A program made the position numbers and the translations under genes. Shown here piece by piece: positions 24,557 to 31,441 of a stretch of 35,057 bases of DNA. Source of the DNA: Candidatus Binataceae bacterium (GTDB taxonomy: Bacteria; Desulfobacterota; Binatia; Binatales; Binataceae); the NCBI GenBank assembly GCA_035294265.1, contig DATGLK010000040.1, positions 1 through 35,057 on the forward strand, read 5' to 3'. A model generated the notes under the pieces. It did no database searches and was not told the DNA's origin. It saw nothing but the letters and a program-made list of their open reading frames with translations. Position 1 is the first letter of the stretch. Each line of letters starts with the position of its first letter.

Positions 24557-25756
24557 ATGACGCTGCAAGACAGTCTCAAACGTCTGGCCGCGGGCCAGAT
24601 GGTGATTTTGGTTGGCCCCCTGGGCGAGGCCGATCTGGTGGCAGCGGCTGAAACCATCACCCCCGAGCTGGTCAACTTCATGGTTACCCACGCGCGCGGG
24701 ATCGTCGCGGCGGCGCTACCAGAAGACCGTCTGCGCGAGCTAGGCATCCCGCTGCTGTCGGGCCGCCGCGGTGATTTGCGCGAAACGCCGGCGGTGGGAG
24801 CTTCAGTGGAGGCCCGCCACGGTGTCAGTACCGGCATCTCCGCTTCCGATCGGGCGTTGACTCTGCGGGCACTGGCTTCGCCCACCAGCCGGCCGCAGGA
24901 TTTCATGATGCCCGGTCATGTGCCGCCACTGGCCAGCGTCAGCGGCGGCGTGATGGTGCGAGCTGGCCGCGCCGAAGCGGCCGTGGACCTGATGCGGCTG
25001 GCGGGGAAGAGGCCGTGCGCGGCGCTGTGCGAAATCCTTACCGAGCAGGGTGAGGCCGCGCGCGGCGCCGAGCTTGAGCAGTTTGCCGCCCATCATCGCC
25101 TGCCGGTGTGTACGGTGGAGAGCCTGGTCGCCTACCGACGTACCCATGAAGTGCTGGTTCGGCGTGTCTCGGAAGTTGATTTTGCCTTGCCGATGGGCAA
25201 GATGCGTGCCCTGGTCTATCGCAATATCGCCGACGCTCACGAGCATTTGACGCTGCTTCACGGCCGGATCCAGCCCAATCGTCCCACGCTGGTGCGGATT
25301 CACTCCGAATGCTTGACCGGCGATGTGTTCGGTTCGCGCCGCTGCGATTGCGGCGAGCAGCTCCAAGAATCGCTCGCGCGGATCTGTCAGAGCCCGGCCG
25401 GAATCCTCATCTATCTCCACCAGGAAGGGCGCGGAATTGGGCTGGGCAATAAGATTCGCGCTTACGCTTTGCAGGACCGCGGCCTGGATACGGTGGAAGC
25501 CAACCTGGAGCTAGGCTTCAAGGAGGATATGCGCGAATATGGAATTGGCGCCCAGATCCTGCGCGATCTGCAGGTCGGGCATGTCATGCTCCTGACCAAT
25601 AACCCAGACAAGGTCGAGGGTTTGCGTGGCCACGGGCTGGAAGTCACCCGGGTGGCGCTGGAAGCGCCGGCGCATTCGCTCAATATCCAGTATCTGCGCA
25701 CCAAACAACTCAAACTGGGACATCTGTTCTCCGATCTTAAGGTGAACTCGCGCTGA
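24557..25756 (+). CDS. ribBA: RibBA-type protein; GTP cyclohydrolase II intact, DHBP synthase half degenerate
   Basis: The protein has 399 residues from ATG 24557, where family similarity begins; ATG 24485/24488 would add 23-24. The GTP cyclohydrolase II half (about 205-395) is intact: VRIHSECLTGDVFGSRRCDCG with zinc Cys at about 252, 263 and 265, then LHQEGRGIGLGNKI. In the DHBP-synthase half (1-200), GVSTGISASDR, MPGHVPPL and CEI remain, but the acidic DDEDRENEGDL loop is replaced by GPLGEADL (about 20-27). The His of GHTEA is Arg138 (GRAEA). Both metal-binding sites are therefore lost, so this half is probably inactive. Enzyme naming rests on the C-terminal half. Confidence 0.9.
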   Translation: MTLQDSLKRLAAGQMVILVGPLGEADLVAAAETITPELVNFMVTHARGIVAAALPEDRLRELGIPLLSGRRGDLRETPAVGASVEARHGVSTGISASDRALTLRALASPTSRPQDFMMPGHVPPLASVSGGVMVRAGRAEAAVDLMRLAGKRPCAALCEILTEQGEAARGAELEQFAAHHRLPVCTVESLVAYRRTHEVLVRRVSEVDFALPMGKMRALVYRNIADAHEHLTLLHGRIQPNRPTLVRIHSECLTGDVFGSRRCDCGEQLQESLARICQSPAGILIYLHQEGRGIGLGNKIRAYALQDRGLDTVEANLELGFKEDMREYGIGAQILRDLQVGHVMLLTNNPDKVEGLRGHGLEVTRVALEAPAHSLNIQYLRTKQLKLGHLFSDLKVNSR

Positions 25757-25760
25757 GCGC

Positions 25761-25798
25761 GATTTACAGCTAAGGCATCGATTTACCGCTAGGGCATC
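25761..25798 (+). repeat. Two tandem 19-bp repeats between ribBA and nusB
   Basis: 25761-25779 and 25780-25798 are head-to-tail copies matching at 17 of 19 positions (each begins GATTTAC and ends GGCATC). They lie where ribH is usually found in rib-nusB operons. Function unknown. Confidence 0.6.
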
Positions 25799-25825
25799 TG
25801 GGACGCCGCTTTTTGGGACTAGGTT

Positions 25826-26272
25826 ATGGGACTGAGACGGGCAGGCCGCGAGCTGGCGCTCAAGGCGCTTTACCGCATGGATATCGTAGGCGACCGCTCG
25901 CTGCGTGAAGCCCAGGAGCTGATCGCCCAGGTTCCTGCTGATCAGCGCGCCCGCCTGTTCGCTATGGAGCTGGTCGGCGGAGTGCTCGCCGAGATGGACT
26001 ACCTCGACCAGCTTTTGACTCAGGTCGTCACCAACTGGTCGCTTACCCGCCTGTCCAGAATCGATCACAACATCCTGCGCCTGGCCGGTTTCGAGCTCCT
26101 GCGCCGGGCTGATATTCCTGCGCGTGCCACCATGGACGAGGCGGTGGAGCTGGCCAAGCGCTACGGCGACCATGGCTCCAGCCAGTTCGTCAACGGTGTC
26201 ATCGACGTGATGGCTGAGCGGATGGGCGTTAAACACAAAGGCGATGACAATCTTGCTGCGCTCAAGGACTGA
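25826..26272 (+). CDS. nusB: Transcription antitermination factor NusB
   Basis: NusB joins NusE in the complex that prevents premature termination in rRNA operons. The 148-residue protein has RRAGRELALKALYRMDI at the start and WSLTRLSRIDHNILRLAGFELL near 72-93, followed by ARATMDEAVELAKRYGDHGSSQFVNGVIDVM, all diagnostic. It lies 69 bp after ribBA, the standard rib-nusB position but without ribH. Confidence 0.95.
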   Translation: MGLRRAGRELALKALYRMDIVGDRSLREAQELIAQVPADQRARLFAMELVGGVLAEMDYLDQLLTQVVTNWSLTRLSRIDHNILRLAGFELLRRADIPARATMDEAVELAKRYGDHGSSQFVNGVIDVMAERMGVKHKGDDNLAALKD

Positions 26273-26336
26273 ATCGGGGCAGGGGACAGTGCCGGGGTGC
26301 CGAGAGCCTGACGGACAGTAAGAGCTGGGTTACGCG

Positions 26337-27431
26337 ATGGCCGCGGAAAATGCATTAGCCTGCCTACATCAGCTCGAAGCCGGCAAGCAGATGCTGCCAG
26401 CAGCAATTTTGATCACGGGTCCCGAGCTATTTCTCAAGGAATATGTCCTGGAATGCTGCTGTGCGGCGTTGCGTGGCGAAGCCGCCGAGCTGCGCCGATT
26501 TCATATCGGCAACACGGCGGATCTGGGTCCGCTGCTGGAGGCAGTTGCCGCACCCAGCTTGTTTTCATCGGCTACAACCGCGGTGGCTCGAGTCCTTCGC
26601 ACGCGCCGGGTCAGGGCTGATGGCAGCGAGGAGGGCGAGGAACCGGACGGGGGAGGGCGTGGCGGTAGCGATGATAGTCCGCTGATCGAAGCGATTGAAA
26701 GCGTGCGGCTGCCCTCGCGCCTGGTTTTGCTTTACGAGCGCGACAGCGTACCGGCCAAAGTAGGGCGTGCGCTCGAAGCTGGCGGCTTGACCATCGTGTG
26801 CAATCGCCCCTTTGACAGCCAGCTCGTCCAATACGCCGGCCTGTTCGCCCGTAGGCTGGGAGTGACACTGAGTTCGGCTGCGCTTGAGCTGATAGTGCTC
26901 AAGTACGGCGCTAACCTGCTGGAAATGCACAATGCACTGGCCTTGGCCGCGCTGGTCAAGACTATCCAACCACCCGAGCAGTTTGTGCGTACCCTGGACG
27001 CTGACTCCCGCCTGGGCGGCGAACTTTTCGCGCTATCCCAGAGCCTTGCCGGCCAATACCCACAGCTTGCCTTTGCGCTCTTGGACGGGGCTCTCGAGCT
27101 GGGACGCAATGCCAACGAACTACTGGCGGTGGAGATCATTCCTGCCCTGCGCCGGATGGTGACGGCAGCCCACTTAGCAGAGCAGCGTCGCTCGCCGCTC
27201 GATCTGGCGGTCGCGCTTAAACTACCTCCGCGCAGCCCGATGGTCGGGGTCGCGATGGACGCAGCCAAGCGTTTTGGCAAAAACCATCTCAACGCGGTCT
27301 ATCAGGCTGCGGTAGAATTGGATCGCACCATGAAGGACGGCACCATCCGCGACCGCGAGGCCGCCCTCTCGGGGCTGCTATTGGCTCTGCTCACCCAGGA
27401 TGGAACACAGCGCCGCGCGAGCAGCGGTTGA
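26337..27431 (+). CDS. holA: DNA polymerase III delta subunit HolA
   Basis: The delta subunit opens the beta sliding clamp in the clamp loader. The 364-residue protein begins with the family pattern AAILITGPELFLKEYVLECCCAALRG. A Rossmann-like AAA+ fold runs to about 140 (LVLLYERDSVPAKVGRALEAGGLTIV), and the middle lid is LELIVLKYGANLLEMHNALALAAL. The C-terminal helical domain (from about 215) includes ELFALSQSLAGQYPQLAFALLDGAL and the end LDRTMKDGTIRDREAALSGLLLAL. An acidic Gly-rich insertion (about 94-112) is unusual. It converges on rpsT. Confidence 0.9.
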   Translation: MAAENALACLHQLEAGKQMLPAAILITGPELFLKEYVLECCCAALRGEAAELRRFHIGNTADLGPLLEAVAAPSLFSSATTAVARVLRTRRVRADGSEEGEEPDGGGRGGSDDSPLIEAIESVRLPSRLVLLYERDSVPAKVGRALEAGGLTIVCNRPFDSQLVQYAGLFARRLGVTLSSAALELIVLKYGANLLEMHNALALAALVKTIQPPEQFVRTLDADSRLGGELFALSQSLAGQYPQLAFALLDGALELGRNANELLAVEIIPALRRMVTAAHLAEQRRSPLDLAVALKLPPRSPMVGVAMDAAKRFGKNHLNAVYQAAVELDRTMKDGTIRDREAALSGLLLALLTQDGTQRRASSG

Positions 27432-27460
27432 GTGGCGCAAGCGGGCAGGGGAGGGGTGGT

Positions 27461-27742
27461 TTAGCTGGGGGCCGAGGCCTTAGCCGCTTGGCGCGACAGA
27501 CGGGCGATTTTACGGGAGACGGTGTTGCGATGCATTACGCCTTTGCTGGCCGCTTTACCCAACTCTTTTACGGCGCTTCGCAAGGGGGTTGGGTCAGTGC
27601 TCACCGTTCCGCTCTTGATCGCTTCGGTGACCCGCTTGATCGCGGTGTGAACCTGCGCCTTGATCGCACGATTGCGCAACCGGCGCTTGAGGTTCTGACG
27701 ATGGCGTTTAATCGCTGATGGATGAACGGGTACGTGTGGCAT
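27461..27742 (-). CDS. rpsT: Ribosomal protein bS20
   Basis: A 93-residue small-subunit protein binding 16S rRNA. ATG 27742 gives MPHVPVHPSAIKRHRQNLKRRLRNRAIKA, the normal S20 start pattern; an upstream in-frame TTG at 27763 adds seven doubtful residues. The rest (HTAIKRVTEAIKSG ... LRSAVKELGKAASKGVMHRNTVSRKIARLSRQ) is typical. There is no clear ribosome site, and the candidate promoter puts the start of transcription only a few bases upstream. The holA stop is 29 bp away, on the other strand. Confidence 0.95.
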   Translation of the reverse strand: MPHVPVHPSAIKRHRQNLKRRLRNRAIKAQVHTAIKRVTEAIKSGTVSTDPTPLRSAVKELGKAASKGVMHRNTVSRKIARLSRQAAKASAPS

Positions 27743-27753
27743 AACCGGGCTGA

Positions 27754-27782
27754 AAACTACCAAGTATTAGGAATGTAGTCAA
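27754..27782 (-). promoter_or_regulatory. Candidate rpsT promoter
   Basis: On the minus strand TTGACT (27782-27777), 17 bases, then TAGTTT (27759-27754). Transcription would start near 27747, about five bases before the rpsT ATG. The -10 box is weak, so confidence is moderate. Confidence 0.35.
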
Positions 27783-27873
27783 CGCCTCTAAGCTTCGACC
27801 CCGGACGGCGCGTGCGGCCAAAAGGCAACATTCGTGGCGTTACTGCAACGTAGGAAGTTGGGAGCCCGCCGAA

Positions 27874-28074
27874 CTATTGGCCAGGGACATTGGATGCGTA
27901 CACGACTTGCGTCGTAAGCTGGGGGCCAGAGCTATCCGGGAAGATCCAGCCACAAATGGTCGGTTGCGCAGCAAAAAGCATCAAAATGGTAAAAATAGCA
28001 ACAAGGATTTGATGCTTCAGAAGCTGAGCCGCCAACCAAGCTCGAAGATTCTTACCCGTGCTTTTATCAGCCAT
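27874..28074 (-). CDS. Possible small membrane protein (66 aa)
   Basis: A 66-residue frame with GAGG eight bases before ATG 28074. A basic N-terminus (MADKSTGKNLRAWLAAQLLKH) precedes one hydrophobic helix (ILVAIFTILMLFAA, about 23-36). A polar tail follows (WIFPDSSGPQLTTQVVYASNVPGQ). It would be an inner-membrane protein with the N-terminus inside. No family is recognised. It fills most of the gap between rpsT and mazG. An opposite-strand frame of similar length exists but has no such pattern. Confidence 0.45.
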   Translation of the reverse strand: MADKSTGKNLRAWLAAQLLKHQILVAIFTILMLFAAQPTICGWIFPDSSGPQLTTQVVYASNVPGQ

Positions 28075-28203
28075 TTTGCCAACCTCGCCACGCGCTCTGG
28101 TGGTGACTGGAGCATTTAGCGTGCCAGCTAGTTGCGTCCTCTCGGTGGTCAGTGCGTATGGGTGGTCAAATTGAGACGCTCGTAACCGAGGGGTCGCGCA
28201 AGG

Positions 28204-28998
28204 CTAACGGCCTTTGGCGCGTCTCCAGGCGGCGTCGATTTCCTGCGGTGTCAGATCGCTTAGGGTACGGCCACTGGCTTGGATTTCGTTTTCCAGCGCG
28301 GTGAAGCGCCCCACGAACTTATCGCAGGCCTGCCGCAGGACATCCTCCGCGCTGGCATCCACAAAACGCGGGGCATTGGCCAGCGCTAGCAGCGCATCAC
28401 CCAGCTCCAGCGCCGCAGCGGCCTGCTGGCCGCGATCTAGGGCCTCTTCGACCTCGGCCAACTCCTCGCGAACCTTGCCCAATACGGCGCGAAGGTCAGC
28501 CCAGTCCATCCCGGCGGCGCGAGCGCGTGCACCCAGTTTCTCGGCACGCAGCAAGGCCGGGAGCGCGCGGGGAATCAAGTCGAGGGTGGCGGGAGCGGCC
28601 GCCACGCGCCGTTCCTGCCGCTTTATCTCCTCCCAGCGCTGCGCGACCTCTTGCGCGTCGCGCGCGGGCGCATTGGCAAAGACATGGGGATGACGGCGGA
28701 TCAGTTTGTCAGCGCCTTGGCGAATGATTCGGGTCAAATCGAAGACGCCGCTTTCAGCCGCGATAGTTGCATGCAACACAATCTGCAACAGCAGATCGCC
28801 CAACTCGTCGGCCAAGCCGGATCGATCGCCCATTTCAATCGCGGCCACCGCCTCGTAGGCTTCCTCAAGCAGATAGCGCCTCAGTGAATCCGCTGTCTGA
28901 ACGCGGTCCCAGGGGCAGGAACGGCGCAATTCTCGTACAATACCGACGAATCGCATGAACTGTTGCGCTAAGGCCACGTCGTCGTCGGAATCCACCAT
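28204..28998 (-). CDS. mazG: Nucleoside triphosphate pyrophosphohydrolase MazG
   Basis: MazG hydrolyses (d)NTPs to the monophosphate and pyrophosphate, cleaning nucleotide pools. The 264-residue form has two all-alpha domains. The first is CPWDRVQTADSLRRYLLEEAYEAVAAIEMG...LADELGDLLLQIVLHA, with the ExxE and ExxD metal motifs. RRHPHVFA follows. The second is VREELAEVEEALDRGQQAAAALELGDALLALANAPRF with its own set. This is the E. coli MazG layout rather than the short phage type. There is no adjacent mazEF. Confidence 0.94.
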   Translation of the reverse strand: MVDSDDDVALAQQFMRFVGIVRELRRSCPWDRVQTADSLRRYLLEEAYEAVAAIEMGDRSGLADELGDLLLQIVLHATIAAESGVFDLTRIIRQGADKLIRRHPHVFANAPARDAQEVAQRWEEIKRQERRVAAAPATLDLIPRALPALLRAEKLGARARAAGMDWADLRAVLGKVREELAEVEEALDRGQQAAAALELGDALLALANAPRFVDASAEDVLRQACDKFVGRFTALENEIQASGRTLSDLTPQEIDAAWRRAKGR

Positions 28999-29052
28999 GA
29001 CCGCCAGTCTAGCAGGGAGAGCCCGGACCCCGAAGTAATGGGCGACGAGAGT

Positions 29053-29081
29053 TTGACAGATAGCTTTAGCCGGAGTTTAAA
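29053..29081 (+). promoter_or_regulatory. Sigma70-type promoter of the propeller gene
   Basis: TTGACA (29053-29058, perfect -35), 17 bases, then TTTAAA (29076-29081). Transcription should start near 29088, giving a leader of about 76 bases that contains the small upstream ORF. Confidence 0.6.
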
Positions 29082-29094
29082 GGAAGGCAAAAGG

Positions 29095-29139
29095 ATGAAA
29101 GGTTTCAGACCGGGCGCGATGCCGCGGGAAACCAAATAG
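29095..29139 (+). CDS. Possible leader peptide (14 aa) upstream of the propeller gene
   Basis: ATG 29095 has a very strong AAGGAAGG seven bases upstream and encodes MKGFRPGAMPRETK, ending at TAG. It is just inside the predicted transcript, 24 bases before the ATG of the propeller gene and in the same frame. It could control downstream translation, or it could be a relic of an earlier start. No attenuator-type run of one amino acid is seen. Confidence 0.35.
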   Translation: MKGFRPGAMPRETK

Positions 29140-29163
29140 CTCGGTAAACCTATCGGGAGATGG

Positions 29164-30384
29164 ATGATGGCGGGAGAATACCCTCAGTGTAGGAAGGCGC
29201 GACCAGGCAAAGGGCCTCTCGCCCTAGGTGCCGTCTTGCTAATCGGCTTTGTAATAAGTGCGGGATGGTCGGGCATGGCCGATGCTCAAAGCAAGGCGCA
29301 CTTCAACTTTGCCAAGGTCTTCGGCACCGCCGGCGGCGGTAACGTCGCGCCCTGCCGGGTGATCTCGGATCCCTACCCCGAATTCAACACCATCGGGATG
29401 GACACCAAAAACGGCTTAGTCGCGATCAGCGATACCAATATGAAAAGCCTGCTGGTCTATCGCATCAACGAGGCCAGCAACAGTACTCACGCCACGCGTG
29501 CGATAGCGCAGATCAAGGGGCCCGCCACCTACCTGTCCTACGCCACCGGGGTAGCGCTGGATCCGGTACGCCGAATGATGTGCGTCACGGAGAACGACGT
29601 AGGCGACGACGTGGCCTGTTTCCCATATGGCGCCAACGGCGACTACAAGGCCACCGTGCTGGCGGTACCGCATGGCTCTTATGGGCTGGCCTTCAGCCAG
29701 CGCCTGCATCAGATGGCGCTTTCGATTGAACACAACGAACAGATCATTTTCTACCGCACGGGAGCCACTGGTGCCGAGTTGCCGCTGCGCTCGATTCGCG
29801 GACCGCACACCCAGATGGCCGATCCGCACGGAATCTATTGGGACGACGTCAATCACGAAATCGGCGCAGTCAACCACGGCAACTGGTCGCAAGCCTATTG
29901 GGACATCGATTATAACGGCGGCGGCCATTACCAGCCGCCCTCGATTACGATTTTCGCCGACGACGCCAAGGGCGACGTGCCGCCGATTCGGGTCATTCAG
30001 GGAAGGCACACCCAGCTCAATTGGCCCTCGGGCATCGCGGTGGACCCGGTCCATAACGAGATTGCGGTGGCCAATACGGCCGGTCACTCGGTCCTCGTCT
30101 TCAAGCGGACCGCCAGCGGCGACGCCAAGCCGATCCGGGTGATCCAGGGGCCGCACAGCAAAATCGTCACTCCGATGAGCGTGGCCTTTGACCTGGCGCA
30201 TAATACCTTGTGGGTCACCAACTTCGGCCACAGTGCCATGGTCTTCGACCGTACGGCGGAGGGCGATGCCGCGCCACTGCGATTTATTCGCAACGCCCCG
30301 GCCGGCACACGAACCGCTGGCTTTGGCAATCCCTACACCATCGCCTACGACAGCAAGCGCGATGAACTAATCGTTCCCAATTGA
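29164..30384 (+). CDS. Secreted beta-propeller (NHL/YncE-like repeat) protein, N-terminal part
   Basis: The 406-residue frame ends at TGA 30382-30384; the same frame continues to 31317. A signal peptide (LALGAVLLIGFVISAGWSGMADA|QS, cut near 41) implies export. The mature part is a series of blades of about 50 residues with the pattern G-D-x-x-P-x-R-x-I-x-GPxT, then P-x-GIAxD and EIxVxN, for example DVPPIRVIQGRHTQLNWPSGIAVD then NEIAVAN. Similar secreted propellers bind ligands or partners; no enzyme residues stand out. GGGAG precedes ATG 29164. The end IAYDSKRDELIVPN stops mid-blade, so this product alone would be an incomplete propeller. Confidence 0.75.
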   Translation: MMAGEYPQCRKARPGKGPLALGAVLLIGFVISAGWSGMADAQSKAHFNFAKVFGTAGGGNVAPCRVISDPYPEFNTIGMDTKNGLVAISDTNMKSLLVYRINEASNSTHATRAIAQIKGPATYLSYATGVALDPVRRMMCVTENDVGDDVACFPYGANGDYKATVLAVPHGSYGLAFSQRLHQMALSIEHNEQIIFYRTGATGAELPLRSIRGPHTQMADPHGIYWDDVNHEIGAVNHGNWSQAYWDIDYNGGGHYQPPSITIFADDAKGDVPPIRVIQGRHTQLNWPSGIAVDPVHNEIAVANTAGHSVLVFKRTASGDAKPIRVIQGPHSKIVTPMSVAFDLAHNTLWVTNFGHSAMVFDRTAEGDAAPLRFIRNAPAGTRTAGFGNPYTIAYDSKRDELIVPN

Positions 30385-30408
30385 GTAACCGATCCCCGCG
30401 TGGGATCG
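30382..30408 (+). other. In-frame TGA followed by a perfect hairpin
   Basis: TGA (30382-30384) is the only stop in an otherwise open frame from 29164 to 31317. Five bases later CGATCCC (30390-30396) pairs perfectly with GGGATCG (30402-30408) over the loop CGCGT. After one C/T mismatch, AA (30387-30388) pairs with TT (30410-30411). The hairpin covers GTG 30400, the first possible restart codon. It may matter for readthrough, recoding or restart, or be chance. Confidence 0.6.
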
Positions 30409-31317
30409 TTTGCCAGGTTGGCAGCGGGAAATGTTGAACCAGTCAGAAGCATTTATGGCACCATCACCAAGCTTACCCGAGTCGCGCATGGCGTGACCTA
30501 CGACCCCGGCCGCGATGAAATTCTGGGCAGCGAACCGCTGGCCAGTTCGATTGTGGCCTTCAAAGGCGGTTCCAGTGGCCAAGTGCCGCCTATTCGGGTG
30601 ATCCAGGGTCCCAAGACCCAGCTCCATCAGCCTTGGGGATTGGCGGTCGATGACGTGCATCACGAATTGGTGGTGGGCGATTACGCCAGCAGCAACATCC
30701 TGGTCTATCCCTGGGACGCCAACGGCGACGTTGCGCCGATTCGGATAATCGGCGGGCTTAAGACTCGGATGCGCGGCATCTCGGGAGTCGCGGTCGACCC
30801 CGAGCGCAATCTGATCATAGCCGTGACCTCGCAAAGTCGCAGTCCTGGCGCCGAAGCCGGCGTCTATGGGGCCACCTTTCACACCGACGTCGAGCCCGGC
30901 GGAATTTTTATTTTCGACCGCCTCGCCAACGGCGACGTCCCCCCCAAGGCCTTCATTGGTGGGCCCGACACTGGCATCCTCGGGGCCAAGCAGGTGCAGG
31001 TCTGGCACGACCGAATCTTCACTACCGTGAGCAATACGCCCTATACACCGCCCTACGATTTGGCCGGTTATGCGCCGCGTAAGGGATGCACCGGACCGCC
31101 GGTGCCAATCCTTACCGTGGGTAATCCTAATGACTTCGTGGGGGTGTGGAAGATCACCGACAACGGCGACGTGCCGCCCGAGTTCGTGATTCATGGGCCC
31201 AACACCGGGATGGCTTCGCCGACCGGAATCGCGATAGATCCCCAGGACGGCGAGGTTTTTATCACCGACGGTTCGGTAGGCGGGACCTTCTCCTTCCTGG
31301 TTCCTCAGGCCTTTTAG
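30400..31317 (+). CDS. Beta-propeller protein, C-terminal part (same frame as the preceding ORF)
   Basis: This part is 305 residues if translation restarts at GTG 30400, but no ribosome site precedes it and the codon lies in a hairpin. The blade pattern goes on without a gap: GNVEPVRSIYG, then QVPPIRVIQGPKTQLHQPWGLAVD, NGDVAPIRIIGG and NGDVPPEFVIHGPNTGMASPTGIAID, ending GGTFSFLVPQAF. Alignment of blades across the TGA (VPN-stop-VTDPRVGSFARLAAGNVEPVRSI against VANTAGHSVLVFKRTASGDAKPIRVI) shows that a single codon is changed. The part has no signal peptide of its own. It is probably one broken or recoded gene with the preceding frame. Confidence 0.65.
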   Translation: MGSFARLAAGNVEPVRSIYGTITKLTRVAHGVTYDPGRDEILGSEPLASSIVAFKGGSSGQVPPIRVIQGPKTQLHQPWGLAVDDVHHELVVGDYASSNILVYPWDANGDVAPIRIIGGLKTRMRGISGVAVDPERNLIIAVTSQSRSPGAEAGVYGATFHTDVEPGGIFIFDRLANGDVPPKAFIGGPDTGILGAKQVQVWHDRIFTTVSNTPYTPPYDLAGYAPRKGCTGPPVPILTVGNPNDFVGVWKITDNGDVPPEFVIHGPNTGMASPTGIAIDPQDGEVFITDGSVGGTFSFLVPQAF

Positions 31318-31338
31318 CCAGCGGGGCCGCCTCAACTA

Positions 31339-31389
31339 GCCCGCATTACGCCCCCCTTTGTGCCATGGGGAAGGGGGGCAGATGCGGGC
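31339..31389. terminator. Large two-part hairpin between convergent genes
   Basis: GCCCGCAT (31339-31346) pairs with ATGCGGGC (31382-31389), and inside it GCCCCCCTT (31350-31358) pairs with AAGGGGGGC (31371-31379). The result is a stem of 8 + 9 bp with a small internal loop and a 12-base apical loop. It lies between two convergent genes, the expected place for a bidirectional terminator. No U-tract follows on either strand, so the terminator call is tentative. Confidence 0.5.
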
Positions 31390-31441
31390 CGGCTCGGCGA
31401 AGGCCAACACGTTTATCAATAGAACGCCAGAGCGGCCGCCG

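Noticed and set aside
30382-30384. Genome-wide reassignment of TGA to an amino acid
   Set aside because: hisI, lpxD, ribD, nusB, holA and others in the window end in TGA at their normal family C-termini, so TGA is a stop here.
30367-31335. 322-codon minus-strand frame opposite the propeller C-terminal half
   Set aside because: It mirrors the repeats on the plus strand (its HPNRR and GVDRD motifs are complements of the blade codons) and has no family likeness.
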